Source: UBA4744 sp035282865 (lineage in GTDB: Bacteria > Actinomycetota > Acidimicrobiia > Spongiisociales > UBA4744). Taken from it: a stretch of DNA of 40,140 bases. The stretch is from contig DATEVB010000238.1 of NCBI GenBank assembly GCA_035282865.1, positions 1 through 40,140 on the forward strand. The letters are read 5' to 3'. The position numbers were made by a program, and so were the translations under genes. Position 1 is the first letter of the stretch. Each line of letters starts with the position of its first letter. Below, in pieces: positions 1 to 7,859 of the stretch. The notes below the pieces were generated by a model, which was not told the DNA's origin, did no database searches, and saw only the letters and a program-made list of their open reading frames with translations.

Positions 1-1
1 G

Positions 2-64
2 GACGAGAGCCTCATCAACGAACTCTGGATGCGCAGCGAGCAATGGGTGAGCTCCTACCTGTGA
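2..64 (+). CDS. C-terminal fragment of an unidentified protein
   Basis: An open frame runs in from the left edge of the window and ends at TGA 62-64. The 20 visible residues end in RSEQWVSSYL and are too few to identify a family. The frame is plausible coding because third codon positions are mostly G or C and no other frame gives a sensible tail here. The start and function lie outside the window. Confidence 0.45.
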   Translation, partial: DESLINELWMRSEQWVSSYL

Positions 65-536
65 GGCCGCCGCCCGTTCGCGCTTTCTGCCGAGCCGGGC
101 GAGCCGATTGCGTTTGAAGCAGGATCGGTCGAGGGCACCAACCCCGACCGGGCGGTGAGATCGATCGAGGCCTCAAACCTTTGTCCTCCCCACCGTGGGC
201 GGGCGGCTCCACGATCAAGAGAGCGCCTTCCGGCCGCCGCGCGTCATGAACCTCTCAAGAGAATCCCGCCGGGTTGGCCAACTCGTGAGTGACATAGAAC
301 GGTCAGGCGAGGCCGACCTGCCCTTAGTACCTCGTGCCCGTCCGACCGGATGGGCCGCGTGATAACGGTGCTCGCCGTGATCGAACACGGCCACACCGGC
401 TGAACGAGCACCCGGCAGCACTCGCCGGAGAGCCCATCTTCGTGAGGGAATACCCCTGAGACAACCCCGAGAATTCAGGGTTCTTGGAGGGTGACACCTC
501 ATAGACGCCGGGCTCCGGTCGCGGCAGCATGGGGCC
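65..536. other. Intergenic stretch without a recognised gene
   Basis: About 470 bases separate the partial gene from the PspC-domain gene. Open frames on both strands exist, as expected at this base composition, but their translations are Arg/Pro/Ser-rich and resemble no family. A weak stem with arms CCCTGA and TCAGGG lies around 446-472. I see no tRNA, clear terminator or convincing promoter. Confidence 0.4.
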
Positions 537-1022
537 ATGGTTAGTACTACCCAATCCTCAAACGGGACGGCGACCCGCACGCGGATGGAACGACCTGCCT
601 CAGGACGAGTCCTGTCAGGCGTTGCAGCCGCAATCGCCGAACGTACCAATACCGCCACCTGGCTGGTGAGACTCGGCTTCGTGATTGCCACCATCTTCGG
701 TGGGCTCGGCATCCTCGCCTACTCGGCCGGGTGGTTCGTGATCCGCGCCGAGGGAGCAACGGAGTCCCCGGCCGAAGCCTGGTTCGCTGCTTTGGCAAGC
801 CCCGGGCGCCGGGCCGGAGCGCTGCTGATCGCCTTTGTGATGCTGATCCTGTTGAGCGGTCTGACCCCGGTCGGCCTGCTCGTGGCGGGAACACTCCTGA
901 CCACCGGACTGCTGCTGGTCAAGGACGGGCAACCGGTCGAAACACCTATCAAGTACGGGGAAGAGCATGAACATCGTGAAAGTGCTGTCAGCCTTCGTGG
1001 GCGCGATAATCGTTATCGGTAG
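537..1022 (+). CDS. PspC-domain membrane protein
   Basis: A 161-residue protein. Residues about 18-70 match the PspC domain (phage shock protein C): a basic, Ser-rich lead, a helix with GVAAAIAERTNTATWLVRLGF, then a hydrophobic segment with GGLGILAYSAGWFVI. Two further hydrophobic segments follow at about 92-130. PspC domains occur in envelope-stress membrane proteins, and in actinobacteria often in proteins of unknown role. The start is uncertain: no good Shine-Dalgarno precedes ATG 537, and an in-frame ATG at residue 17 (585) would still include the whole domain. The 3' end overlaps the next gene by 56 bases in another frame, so the two are probably co-transcribed. The role here is unknown. 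Confidence 0.75.
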   Translation: MVSTTQSSNGTATRTRMERPASGRVLSGVAAAIAERTNTATWLVRLGFVIATIFGGLGILAYSAGWFVIRAEGATESPAEAWFAALASPGRRAGALLIAFVMLILLSGLTPVGLLVAGTLLTTGLLLVKDGQPVETPIKYGEEHEHRESAVSLRGRDNRYR

Positions 1023-1476
1023 CCTCGGAATGGTCGGAACGGGAGCCGTAGCCCTGTCGGTCGATGACACCGACGGCTATCTGACGGCGGGTCCGGTCAG
1101 GATCACCACCGATTCAGCCGCCCTGGTGGGTGACGGTCTAGACATCTTCCTCAACGATCCGGTCGCCACGCCGATCGATCTCGACCTGATCGGTGCCCAG
1201 GTCGACGTGGATTCCCGCAACGGCAAAGCCGTATTCGTCGGTATCGGGGCAGCGGACGACGTGAAACGCTATCTGGCCGACGTTGACCATAGAGTCGACG
1301 TCGAGGTCACCGCCGCGGGGCGGGTGCCCTTCATCCGCCCCATCGGAATAGCTCTCGTCGTCGCCGGCCTGCTGGGCGTGGCGATCGGCGGCACCCTCAC
1401 CTACCTCGGAATCAGAAGCACGCCCTCCCGGGCGGCGGCGAGCGTTGAGGTGAAAGAGGTAACTCCGGTCGCCTAA
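967..1476 (+). CDS. Two-helix membrane protein, function unknown
   Basis: A 169-residue protein with an N-terminal hydrophobic helix (about 5-30), an extracytoplasmic-looking middle (about 31-120) rich in Asp, Val and Thr, and a second helix (about 123-148) before a short cytoplasmic tail. ATG 967 follows GGGGAAGAGC, a good ribosome binding site lying inside the end of the PspC gene, so the 56-base overlap looks genuine. I do not recognise a named domain. Overlap with a PspC-domain gene suggests a shared envelope function, but that is inference from position only. Confidence 0.65.
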   Translation: MNIVKVLSAFVGAIIVIGSLGMVGTGAVALSVDDTDGYLTAGPVRITTDSAALVGDGLDIFLNDPVATPIDLDLIGAQVDVDSRNGKAVFVGIGAADDVKRYLADVDHRVDVEVTAAGRVPFIRPIGIALVVAGLLGVAIGGTLTYLGIRSTPSRAAASVEVKEVTPVA

Positions 1477-1529
1477 CTGCTGTTCCCCAACCCACGATCG
1501 CGTCGCAAATCGACCAGAATGGAACCGCG

Positions 1530-2555
1530 ATGCCGGCCAACCTCACGCCCGAATACAAAACGGCTGAGGCTGCGTTCAAACGAGCGAGCGAACCGAACGA
1601 ACGCCTCGAGCTGCTGCGCACCATGCTGCGGGCACTGCCGAAACACAAAGGCACAGACCACCTCCAGGCCGACATCAAGACCCGGATCAAAGAGCTGACC
1701 GACGAGCTGGCCGGCCCCAAGAAAGGTGGAGCCCGGCGCGGTCCCCCGACGTCCTTCCGGCCCGAAGGCGCCGCCCAGCTGGCCCTTATCGGACCACCCA
1801 ACTCCGGCAAGTCGACGTTGCATGCGCGGCTGACCGGATCCCACGCCCAGACCGGGGAATACCCTTTCACTACCCTATTGGCCCAACCGGGGATGATGGC
1901 CTATCAGGACGTCGCCTTTCAGCTCATCGATCTTCCCCCCATCTCTCACGAGCACCCCATCCCCTGGATCGGCAACGCCCTACAACCCGCCGATGCCTGC
2001 CTGCTGGTGGTCGACCTCTGTGAGGCAGGTTGCATGGAGCGGGCCGTGGCGGTACGAGACCTGCTTGCCGAACGCAAGGTTGTTCTGTCGGCAGGATGGC
2101 CGGGCGACACCGGCACCCCCCGATTGCCGATCGATCACGAAGGGGATCCGTTCACCATCCGACTTCCGACGCTCCTGATCATCAACAAGACCGACCGGAT
2201 CGGTGACCCGAAAACGGAGATCGACATCTTCGAAGATCTCACAGAGTTGCACTTCCCGACCCTCGCCGTTTCGGCCACCGCCGGGGATGGCCTGGACGAG
2301 ATCGGCCCCTGGCTCTTTGCGAGACTGGGGATCGTCCGCGTGTATACCAAAGCGCCGGGCAAAGCTCCCGACCTGGACCGGCCCTACACCATCCGTCGGG
2401 ATGGAACCGTCCACGACGTTGCCGAGCTGGTCCATCGCGAACTCGCAGAATCGTTCAAGTTCGCCCGTCTATGGAGAGCAGGCACCTTCGAGGGCCAGCA
2501 CGTTGGCAGCGAGCACGACTTGCAGGACGGCGACGTGGTGGAGCTGCACAGCTGA
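1530..2555 (+). CDS. OBG/DRG-type GTPase with C-terminal TGS domain
   Basis: A 341-residue P-loop GTPase. A helical N-terminal region (1-80) with a basic linker precedes the G domain. G1 is GPPNSGKST at 88-96, the switch region YPFTT at 111-115, G3 is DLPP at 134-137 (usually DLPG or DTPG), and NKTD is at 219-222. The last ~70 residues form a TGS domain, ending in the typical DLQDGDVVELHS. This order matches the DRG branch of the OBG family, whose members bind ribosomes or RNA; the exact role of bacterial members is poorly defined. Start ATG 1530 has only a weak upstream purine run. It lies 53 bases after the previous gene and could share its transcript. The following 154-base gap separates it from a convergent gene. 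Confidence 0.88.
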   Translation: MPANLTPEYKTAEAAFKRASEPNERLELLRTMLRALPKHKGTDHLQADIKTRIKELTDELAGPKKGGARRGPPTSFRPEGAAQLALIGPPNSGKSTLHARLTGSHAQTGEYPFTTLLAQPGMMAYQDVAFQLIDLPPISHEHPIPWIGNALQPADACLLVVDLCEAGCMERAVAVRDLLAERKVVLSAGWPGDTGTPRLPIDHEGDPFTIRLPTLLIINKTDRIGDPKTEIDIFEDLTELHFPTLAVSATAGDGLDEIGPWLFARLGIVRVYTKAPGKAPDLDRPYTIRRDGTVHDVAELVHRELAESFKFARLWRAGTFEGQHVGSEHDLQDGDVVELHS

Positions 2556-2601
2556 GCCTCCTCACCTCATACCGTCCGGGGCCGCTCCCGCAGCCAATCC
2601 G

Positions 2602-2619
2602 CCGGCCACCCGAGGCCGG
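2602..2619. terminator. Hairpin between convergent genes, possible terminator
   Basis: A perfect 6-bp stem, CCGGCC and GGCCGG, with a 6-base loop lies between the converging GTPase and DUF35 genes. There is no T run on either side, so intrinsic termination is uncertain. Confidence 0.3.
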
Positions 2620-2709
2620 GGCGGGCGATTTCACGGCGGACCGTGATGACAATACGTCGGCATCCGGCACTCAGAATCGAGCCGAGGTCTCTGCTAGATC
2701 CGAGCGATG

Positions 2710-3057
2710 CTAGGCGGCTGTGAACACCATCCCGTAGTACTTGTCGTAGGCGCCCTCTCGCACCACCTTGACCTCACCCTGAACCGCCATCCCCATCTTG
2801 GGGTTGTCGACCTCGAGCTGCCCGGTGATCCGCAGGCCGTTCTCCAGTTCGACGATGCCCAGTCCCAACGTCGGCACCTCGAACTCGGCCGGCAGGTTGT
2901 AGACCTTGGTGAAGGTCAGCAGCTTGCCCTTCTTCGGAAGCGGCACGATATCGAACTCGAAAAAGCCGTTCTGCCGGCACTCCTTGCAGACCATCCGGAA
3001 GGGATAGTGCAGATGACCGCATTTGCGACACTTATAGGCGTAGATCTCGCGAGCCAT
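2710..3057 (-). CDS. DUF35 Zn-ribbon/OB-fold protein, partner of the thiolase-fold protein
   Basis: A 115-residue protein. The N-terminal rubredoxin-like zinc ribbon has CRKCGHLHYP and, 13 residues later, CKEC. The remainder is an OB-fold with the family signature GKLLTFTKVYNLP near residues 43-55. DUF35 proteins form complexes with thiolase-fold enzymes and bind or channel the acyl-CoA; examples are the archaeal thiolase/HMG-CoA synthase complex and the steroid aldolase Ltp2 with the DUF35 domain of ChsH2. Here the ATG shares a base with the TGA of the upstream thiolase-fold gene (TGATG), so translation is coupled. It is the last gene of the minus-strand block. It is most likely an obligate partner of its upstream neighbour. 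Confidence 0.88.
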   Translation of the reverse strand: MAREIYAYKCRKCGHLHYPFRMVCKECRQNGFFEFDIVPLPKKGKLLTFTKVYNLPAEFEVPTLGLGIVELENGLRITGQLEVDNPKMGMAVQGEVKVVREGAYDKYYGMVFTAA

Positions 3058-4232
3058 CAGTCCTCCCTCACAAAGGTCAGGCAGACAACGTTGTTGCCAA
3101 AACCGCCGAAATTGCAGGTAAAGCCGACCCGGGCTCCGTTGACCTGGCGGTCGCCGGCCTCGCCTCTGAGCTGCGTCACGATTTCGTGAGCCTGGGCAAC
3201 TCCGGTGGCACCGACCGGATGACCCTTCCCCTTCAACCCACCGGAGGGATTGATCGGCAGGGACCCGTCCAACGCGGTTTGCCCTTTCTCGAGGGCAATG
3301 TGTCCTTCGCCCTTCGGGAAGAACCCAACCTCTTCACTCTCGACGATCTCGAGGATGGTGAAGGCATCGTGCAGCTCCGCTACGTCTACATCCTGCGGTG
3401 TCAACCCGGCCATCTCCAACGACTTGGCAGCCGCCCGACGCACGGCCAGCAGATCGGTCGGTTCTTCCCGCTCGTGTACGGCGTGGGTATCGGTCGCCTG
3501 ACCGATACCGGCCAGGCGTATGGGTGGCCGATCGATGGTCTTGGCGACGTCTTCGGATACCAGGATGACCGCCGCTCCCCCGTCCGACACCGGACAAGCG
3601 TCGAAGAACCGCAGCGGTTCCGCCACATACGGGTTGTTCGTCATCGCTTCCGGCGAATCGAGGATGCCCTCGAGCGTGATCGGCTGGTGCAGGTGGGCGA
3701 ACTCGTTCAGCATGGCGTTGTTCTGGTTCTTGACCGCCACCATGGCCAGATGCCGTTCGGTCACACCGTACTTCTCCATGTACAGGCGAGTGAACATCGC
3801 CGCGTGGGACGGCAAGGTGACCCCGTATATGTACTCGGCCAGTGGATGGGTGAGGGTGGCGATGAAGTCGGTCGCCTCGAGGTTGTTGACCTCCCGCATG
3901 CGTTCGGCACCGCTGACCAGCACCACGTCGTGCAGACCTGATGCCACTGCCGCGAACCCGGCCTTGATGGCCGAAGCTCCCGAAGCCGGACCATTCTCGA
4001 CAACCGCCGCTCCGGCCGGAGTGAGACTCAGGCTGTCAACCACCGCACTGGCCAGCGCCGTCTGGTGGTTGATCCTCGCACTGCCCATGTTGGCCACGTA
4101 CAGGTGATCCACATCGGTGATCCCGGCGTCGTTCAGCGCCATCATCGATGGGTAGGCAGCGATCTCGGAGACCGGATACTCGAGCCGCGTGAAGCTGGTG
4201 ATGCCTATCCCGACTACGTATACGTTACGCAT
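3057..4232 (-). CDS. Thiolase-fold protein lacking the nucleophilic Cys (possible Ltp2-like aldolase)
   Basis: A 391-residue protein of the SCP2-type thiolase family. The usual nucleophile motif (V-E-x-x-C-A-S-G) reads VVENGPASGASA, so the catalytic Cys is replaced by Pro at about residue 82. The C-terminal elements remain: HDAFTILEIVE, NPSGGLKGKGHPVGATG and CNFGGFGNN. A true thiolase needs the Cys, so Claisen chemistry is unlikely. Steroid-degrading Ltp2 aldolases share the fold, lack the nucleophile and work with a DUF35 partner, and a DUF35 gene follows directly. Start ATG 4232 follows GAGGGGAGACGG and overlaps the upstream gene by 8 bases; a longer N-terminal extension to 4376 is low-complexity and unlikely. 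The substrate is unknown. A link to the pyrimidine genes upstream in the block is inferred from co-orientation only. Confidence 0.85.
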   Translation of the reverse strand: MRNVYVVGIGITSFTRLEYPVSEIAAYPSMMALNDAGITDVDHLYVANMGSARINHQTALASAVVDSLSLTPAGAAVVENGPASGASAIKAGFAAVASGLHDVVLVSGAERMREVNNLEATDFIATLTHPLAEYIYGVTLPSHAAMFTRLYMEKYGVTERHLAMVAVKNQNNAMLNEFAHLHQPITLEGILDSPEAMTNNPYVAEPLRFFDACPVSDGGAAVILVSEDVAKTIDRPPIRLAGIGQATDTHAVHEREEPTDLLAVRRAAAKSLEMAGLTPQDVDVAELHDAFTILEIVESEEVGFFPKGEGHIALEKGQTALDGSLPINPSGGLKGKGHPVGATGVAQAHEIVTQLRGEAGDRQVNGARVGFTCNFGGFGNNVVCLTFVRED

Positions 4233-4983
4233 GATCCGTCTCCCCTCGGAGAGCATTACGCTGCGCAATGAGGGCGGTCGCCGTCGGGTCGTACATGGAC
4301 CTGGTGGCCGCCAACAAGTCGGCCGGGGGCGTGGGTGGATCCGACGGTGGCAGGATCTTGGCTTCCGCTTTGGCAAGAAGCTCCGGCGGAACCGGGCGCC
4401 GCCCCACGACCAGGGTCGAGCGGGCTCGATCGAAGAGCTCCTTGGTCAGCGACCACGACGGCACGCCGCCCAGCTCATGGGGCGTTTCGAACCGTTTGTC
4501 GAGCTGATATTCGATCATCCAGCGACGGAATCCGATCGGTGATTCGGCCACGACCAACACCTCTTTGTGCCCGAGGATGTCGATGTGGTATTCCATCTTG
4601 GCGGCGAAAGCGTGCGCGCCCACCCGCAAGCCGCGCCGGAGGGCGATGGTGTGCAATGACATACCAAGATCCCCCGACACCTGCCGCCCGTTGACGACGG
4701 CCGCCAACTCTCCTTCGATCTGCGCGATCAGCACGTACTCGTCTTGAGCCCGGTACCGGTAGTGAGCCAGCAACTCGGAGTAGATGCGGGCGCATACGAC
4801 GTCGTAGTAGTCCCGCTCGACGTGGAGGAGCGGCTCGAGATACGGCAGGACGTCGGGAATCTCGTCCCGATCGATCTGCCGGATCACCATGTGCTCGCCG
4901 CTCGCCAGCGTCATGTACTTCGCTTCGAACGGCTTCAAAGGGTGGTCTTCTGGACGGAGAATCCTCTCCAGGTCAACAGCCAT
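4225..4983 (-). CDS. Unknown protein, possibly acyltransferase-like fold
   Basis: A 252-residue soluble protein I cannot assign to a named family. The middle (about 45-160) alternates strands and helices in a way that resembles the GNAT acyltransferase fold: an EYVLIAQIEGELAAVV strand pair, then HTIALRRGLRVGAHAFAA, a possible cofactor-loop helix, then a strand and IGFRRWMIEYQL. No clear Q/RxxGxG/A acetyl-CoA loop is visible, so this is weak. The C-terminal 60 residues are Pro/Ala-rich. ATG 4983 is preceded by TAGGAGA about ten bases away; an upstream in-frame ATG at 5007 lies inside the molybdopterin-subunit gene and is less likely. It sits 13 bases after that gene and overlaps the thiolase-fold gene by 8 bases, so it belongs to the same transcript. 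It may be an accessory factor or a step of the same pathway. Confidence 0.7.
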   Translation of the reverse strand: MAVDLERILRPEDHPLKPFEAKYMTLASGEHMVIRQIDRDEIPDVLPYLEPLLHVERDYYDVVCARIYSELLAHYRYRAQDEYVLIAQIEGELAAVVNGRQVSGDLGMSLHTIALRRGLRVGAHAFAAKMEYHIDILGHKEVLVVAESPIGFRRWMIEYQLDKRFETPHELGGVPSWSLTKELFDRARSTLVVGRRPVPPELLAKAEAKILPPSDPPTPPADLLAATRSMYDPTATALIAQRNALRGETDHA

Positions 4984-4996
4984 TGCGGTACATCTC

Positions 4997-7378
4997 CTAC
5001 TCCTCACTCTTCTCTCTCAACACCGATAGCGCCACCTTCTCGGCGGTGATCGGCATCGATGTGATGCGGACACCCAGGGCGTCCTTGATGGCATTACCGA
5101 TCATCGGCGCCGCCGGGATCATGGTGTGTTCTCCCACTCCTCTGGCCCCGAAGGGCCCGTCCGGCTGGGCGATCTCGATGATGATCGGAATCGTCTCTTC
5201 TGGTATGTCGTGGGCCGTCGGGATCTTGTAGTCCGTGAAGTTGGGGTTCAGCAACCGCCCGTCCTCCCCGAACCGCATGTCCTCGTAGAGGACCGTGGCC
5301 AGACCCTGGACGATCCCGCCTGTGATCTGCCCTTCGATGAGACTGGGGTTGATGGCCTTGCCGACGTCGACAGCCAGCGCCACCTTCTTGACCTTCATCC
5401 GGCCGGTTTCCCGGTCGACCTCGAGCACCACCCCGGCTGCCCCCACCGTGTAGTGGACGTTGGGATGACCGCCCTGACTGGTCTCGGGGTCACTGCGGGT
5501 CGACGTGAACTCGGGCATGAACTTGCCGGAACCCACGATCGGTCCACCCTTGAAGGTGCCGTCCGTGTCTTCGAGCCCGTCGATGACAAAATCTTTCAAC
5601 GGCAGCTTGAAGTCGGGATCGGTGCTGGACCGGACGCTCTCATCCTCGAGATAGAGCGACTCCTCTTCGTAGCCGTGCACCCGATGCACAACGTCGAAGA
5701 TCTTCTCGCGGGCCTCGACCGCGGCTGCATGCACGGCATTACCGCAGCTCCACGTAACATGCGAGGCAACCGTCTGCCACTCATAGGGGTTGCGGTCGGT
5801 GTCGGGGGTCTCGACCCGGATCTTGGTAGGAGGCACCGCCAACACCTCCCCGGCAATCTGGGCCATGGCGGTCATATACCCCTGGCCGAGCTCCATGCCC
5901 GAGACGGAGATGTTCATGCTGCCGTCCTCATTGAACTTGAGGAATGACGCCGACGAGGCGTTGGGCGGCATGGCCGGCGCCTTCCAGAACACGGCGAAGC
6001 CCTTACCGATCGCTTTGTTGGGGTCGTCCGACGTCTCTTCCTTCCCCCACTCGATGGCATCTGCGGTTCGATCGATGGCCTCGATCAACCCGGATGGATT
6101 CATCTCCGCTCCGTAGGCGAGGATATCGCCCTCAACAATGGCGTTCTTGCGCCGGAACGCGACCGGATCCATCCCGATGGCCTCGGCGACCCGATCGACA
6201 TGTGATTCGAGCCCGAACACGAACTCCGAATACCCGAAGCCGCGGTACGGACCACCGGGCGGCAGGTTGGTGTAGATGCATTTGGAGTCGATCCATACGT
6301 TGGGGACACGATACGGGCCGGTGGCCGACAACCCGGCGGCGTTGACCACATTGGCTCCATATTCGACATAGGCGCCGGCGTCCCAGTTGAGGATGTGCCT
6401 GATGGCAGTGATCGTGCCGTCGTTCTTGACACCCATCTTCAGGTGAGCGACCAAGCCCTGCCGCTGGTAGGTGTTGTAGAACTCCTGCTCCCTGGTAAAC
6501 CGGATCTTGACGGGATGGCCCTTGGCCGCGGTAGCGAGGGCCGCGCCCATGATCTCCATCGAGACGCCGGCTTTCCCACCGAATCCTCCACCCACGTACG
6601 GGGTGATGACCCGGACGTCCTTGTGAGACAGGCCAAGCGGAGCGAGCGCTTCTGCAAAGAGATGCCGCTGCGTGTACGGTGACTGCGACGCCGACCACAT
6701 GGTCAGACGGCCGGATTGGTCGTAGAGCCCGACGATCACATGCGGTTCGATCGCACAGTGTGCATACCTGGGCACCCTGTACTCGCCCTCCAACACCAGG
6801 TCGGCTTGGGCGAAGCCCCGCTCGACGTCACCCTTGCGAGTCTTGCGCCAGTGGGCGATGTTCGTGTTTTCGTGCGGGTAGAACCACGGGACGTGCGCGT
6901 AGTCGCCCAGATCCGGATGGATCAGCTCGGAATCCGGTTTGAGGGCTTCGAGCGGATCAAAGATCGGGGGCAGCTCCTCATAGGTGACTTCGACGAGCTT
7001 GGCGGCCCGTTTGGCCACCTTGGGGTCGCGAGCGATGACCGCCGCCACTTGTTCACCGACGAAGCGGACCCGGTCCTGGGCAAAAACGTACCGGTCCTTC
7101 ATGTACAGCCCGAACTTGAACGGGAAATCCTTCCCGGTGACGACCTTGGTCACACCGGGGACGGCTGCCGCCGCCGAGGTGTCGATGGCCTTGATCAAAG
7201 CGTTGGCGAAGGGGCTTTCGACGATCTCCGCGTACAAGAGGTCGGGACCGAAATCGAGGTCGTCCACGTACCGGGCCGCACCCGAGACCTTCTCCAATCC
7301 GTCCACTCTCACGGCCGCCTTGCCAACGAAATCGAGGCCGCGGGTGCTTTCTCGCTCGAACGGTCTGAGCGTCGTCAT
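4997..7378 (-). CDS. Molybdopterin-binding subunit of a xanthine-dehydrogenase-family hydroxylase
   Basis: A 793-residue large subunit of the molybdenum hydroxylase family. The N-terminal a/b hammerhead domain (about 20-130) precedes the Mo-pterin domains. Visible motifs include EPHVIV at 211, GGGFGGK at 263-269 (Mo-pterin binding), PYRGFGYSE at 377-385 (the region of the XDH substrate Arg) and GVGE at 747-750, whose Glu750 corresponds to the conserved active-site base. There is no CoxL-type AYRCSFR motif, so CO dehydrogenase is not indicated. The enzyme inserts a water-derived oxygen into a C-H bond next to a ring nitrogen or an aldehyde. Neighbouring barbiturase-type and cytosine deaminase genes make uracil oxidation to barbiturate a reasonable candidate. 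The ATG overlaps the TGA of the [2Fe-2S] gene (ATGA) after GGAGGGGAGG. No XdhC/CoxI-type maturation gene lies in the window. Confidence 0.92.
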   Translation of the reverse strand: MTTLRPFERESTRGLDFVGKAAVRVDGLEKVSGAARYVDDLDFGPDLLYAEIVESPFANALIKAIDTSAAAAVPGVTKVVTGKDFPFKFGLYMKDRYVFAQDRVRFVGEQVAAVIARDPKVAKRAAKLVEVTYEELPPIFDPLEALKPDSELIHPDLGDYAHVPWFYPHENTNIAHWRKTRKGDVERGFAQADLVLEGEYRVPRYAHCAIEPHVIVGLYDQSGRLTMWSASQSPYTQRHLFAEALAPLGLSHKDVRVITPYVGGGFGGKAGVSMEIMGAALATAAKGHPVKIRFTREQEFYNTYQRQGLVAHLKMGVKNDGTITAIRHILNWDAGAYVEYGANVVNAAGLSATGPYRVPNVWIDSKCIYTNLPPGGPYRGFGYSEFVFGLESHVDRVAEAIGMDPVAFRRKNAIVEGDILAYGAEMNPSGLIEAIDRTADAIEWGKEETSDDPNKAIGKGFAVFWKAPAMPPNASSASFLKFNEDGSMNISVSGMELGQGYMTAMAQIAGEVLAVPPTKIRVETPDTDRNPYEWQTVASHVTWSCGNAVHAAAVEAREKIFDVVHRVHGYEEESLYLEDESVRSSTDPDFKLPLKDFVIDGLEDTDGTFKGGPIVGSGKFMPEFTSTRSDPETSQGGHPNVHYTVGAAGVVLEVDRETGRMKVKKVALAVDVGKAINPSLIEGQITGGIVQGLATVLYEDMRFGEDGRLLNPNFTDYKIPTAHDIPEETIPIIIEIAQPDGPFGARGVGEHTMIPAAPMIGNAIKDALGVRITSMPITAEKVALSVLREKSEE

Positions 7379-7845
7379 CCCGTTGCCTCCCCTCCGGCAT
7401 GGGCTGCCGCCAGGACGGCATCGATGATCGGATCGTATCCGGTACACCGGCAAAGGTTGCCGCCGATCGCCTCCTGGACGTCTTCTCGGGTTGGGCGGGG
7501 ATTCTCCTCCAGGAGTTCAGCCGCCGCCAGTACGATTCCGGGCGCACAAAAGCCGCACTGGAATGAGTTCATATCGACGAAGAACTGCTGGAGTTCGGTC
7601 AGCCCCTCGTCGTCCAGCCCTTCAATGGTGACCACCTCGTGGCCGTCGGCCTCCACCGAAAGGACCAGGCAGCTCCGCACCGTGTGGCCGTCGAGCAGCA
7701 CCGTGCAACTCCCGCAATCCCCCCGCTCGCATCCGATCTTCGGGCTCTTCACGCCGACCTTGGACCGGAGCGTTTCGAGGAGCACATCGTTGGGTTCGAC
7801 CGACAGCAACCACGGTTCGCCGTTGACCGTGACCGAGACATCCAT
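7375..7845 (-). CDS. [2Fe-2S] subunit of the molybdenum hydroxylase
   Basis: A 156-residue small subunit with both iron-sulfur domains of the family. The plant-ferredoxin-like cluster has Cys39, Cys44, Cys47 and Cys59 (CERGDCGSC then C). The helical second domain has Cys97, Cys100, Cys132 and Cys134 (CGFC ... CRCTGY). It passes electrons from the Mo centre to the FAD subunit. I chose ATG 7845 because GGGGGA lies nine bases upstream; the ATG two codons earlier (7851) is only three bases from that site. It starts 14 bases after the FAD gene stop and its TGA overlaps the next ATG. All ligands are intact, so the subunit should be functional. Confidence 0.93.
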   Translation of the reverse strand: MDVSVTVNGEPWLLSVEPNDVLLETLRSKVGVKSPKIGCERGDCGSCTVLLDGHTVRSCLVLSVEADGHEVVTIEGLDDEGLTELQQFFVDMNSFQCGFCAPGIVLAAAELLEENPRPTREDVQEAIGGNLCRCTGYDPIIDAVLAAAHAGGEATG

Positions 7846-7859
7846 TCGCATCCGTCCCC

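Noticed and set aside
2707..3189. A 160-codon plus-strand frame opposite the DUF35 gene
   Set aside because: Shadow of the DUF35 gene, whose zinc ligands are clear on the minus strand.
5126..5947. A 273-codon plus-strand frame opposite the molybdopterin subunit
   Set aside because: Asp/Gly/His-rich antisense translation without a family.
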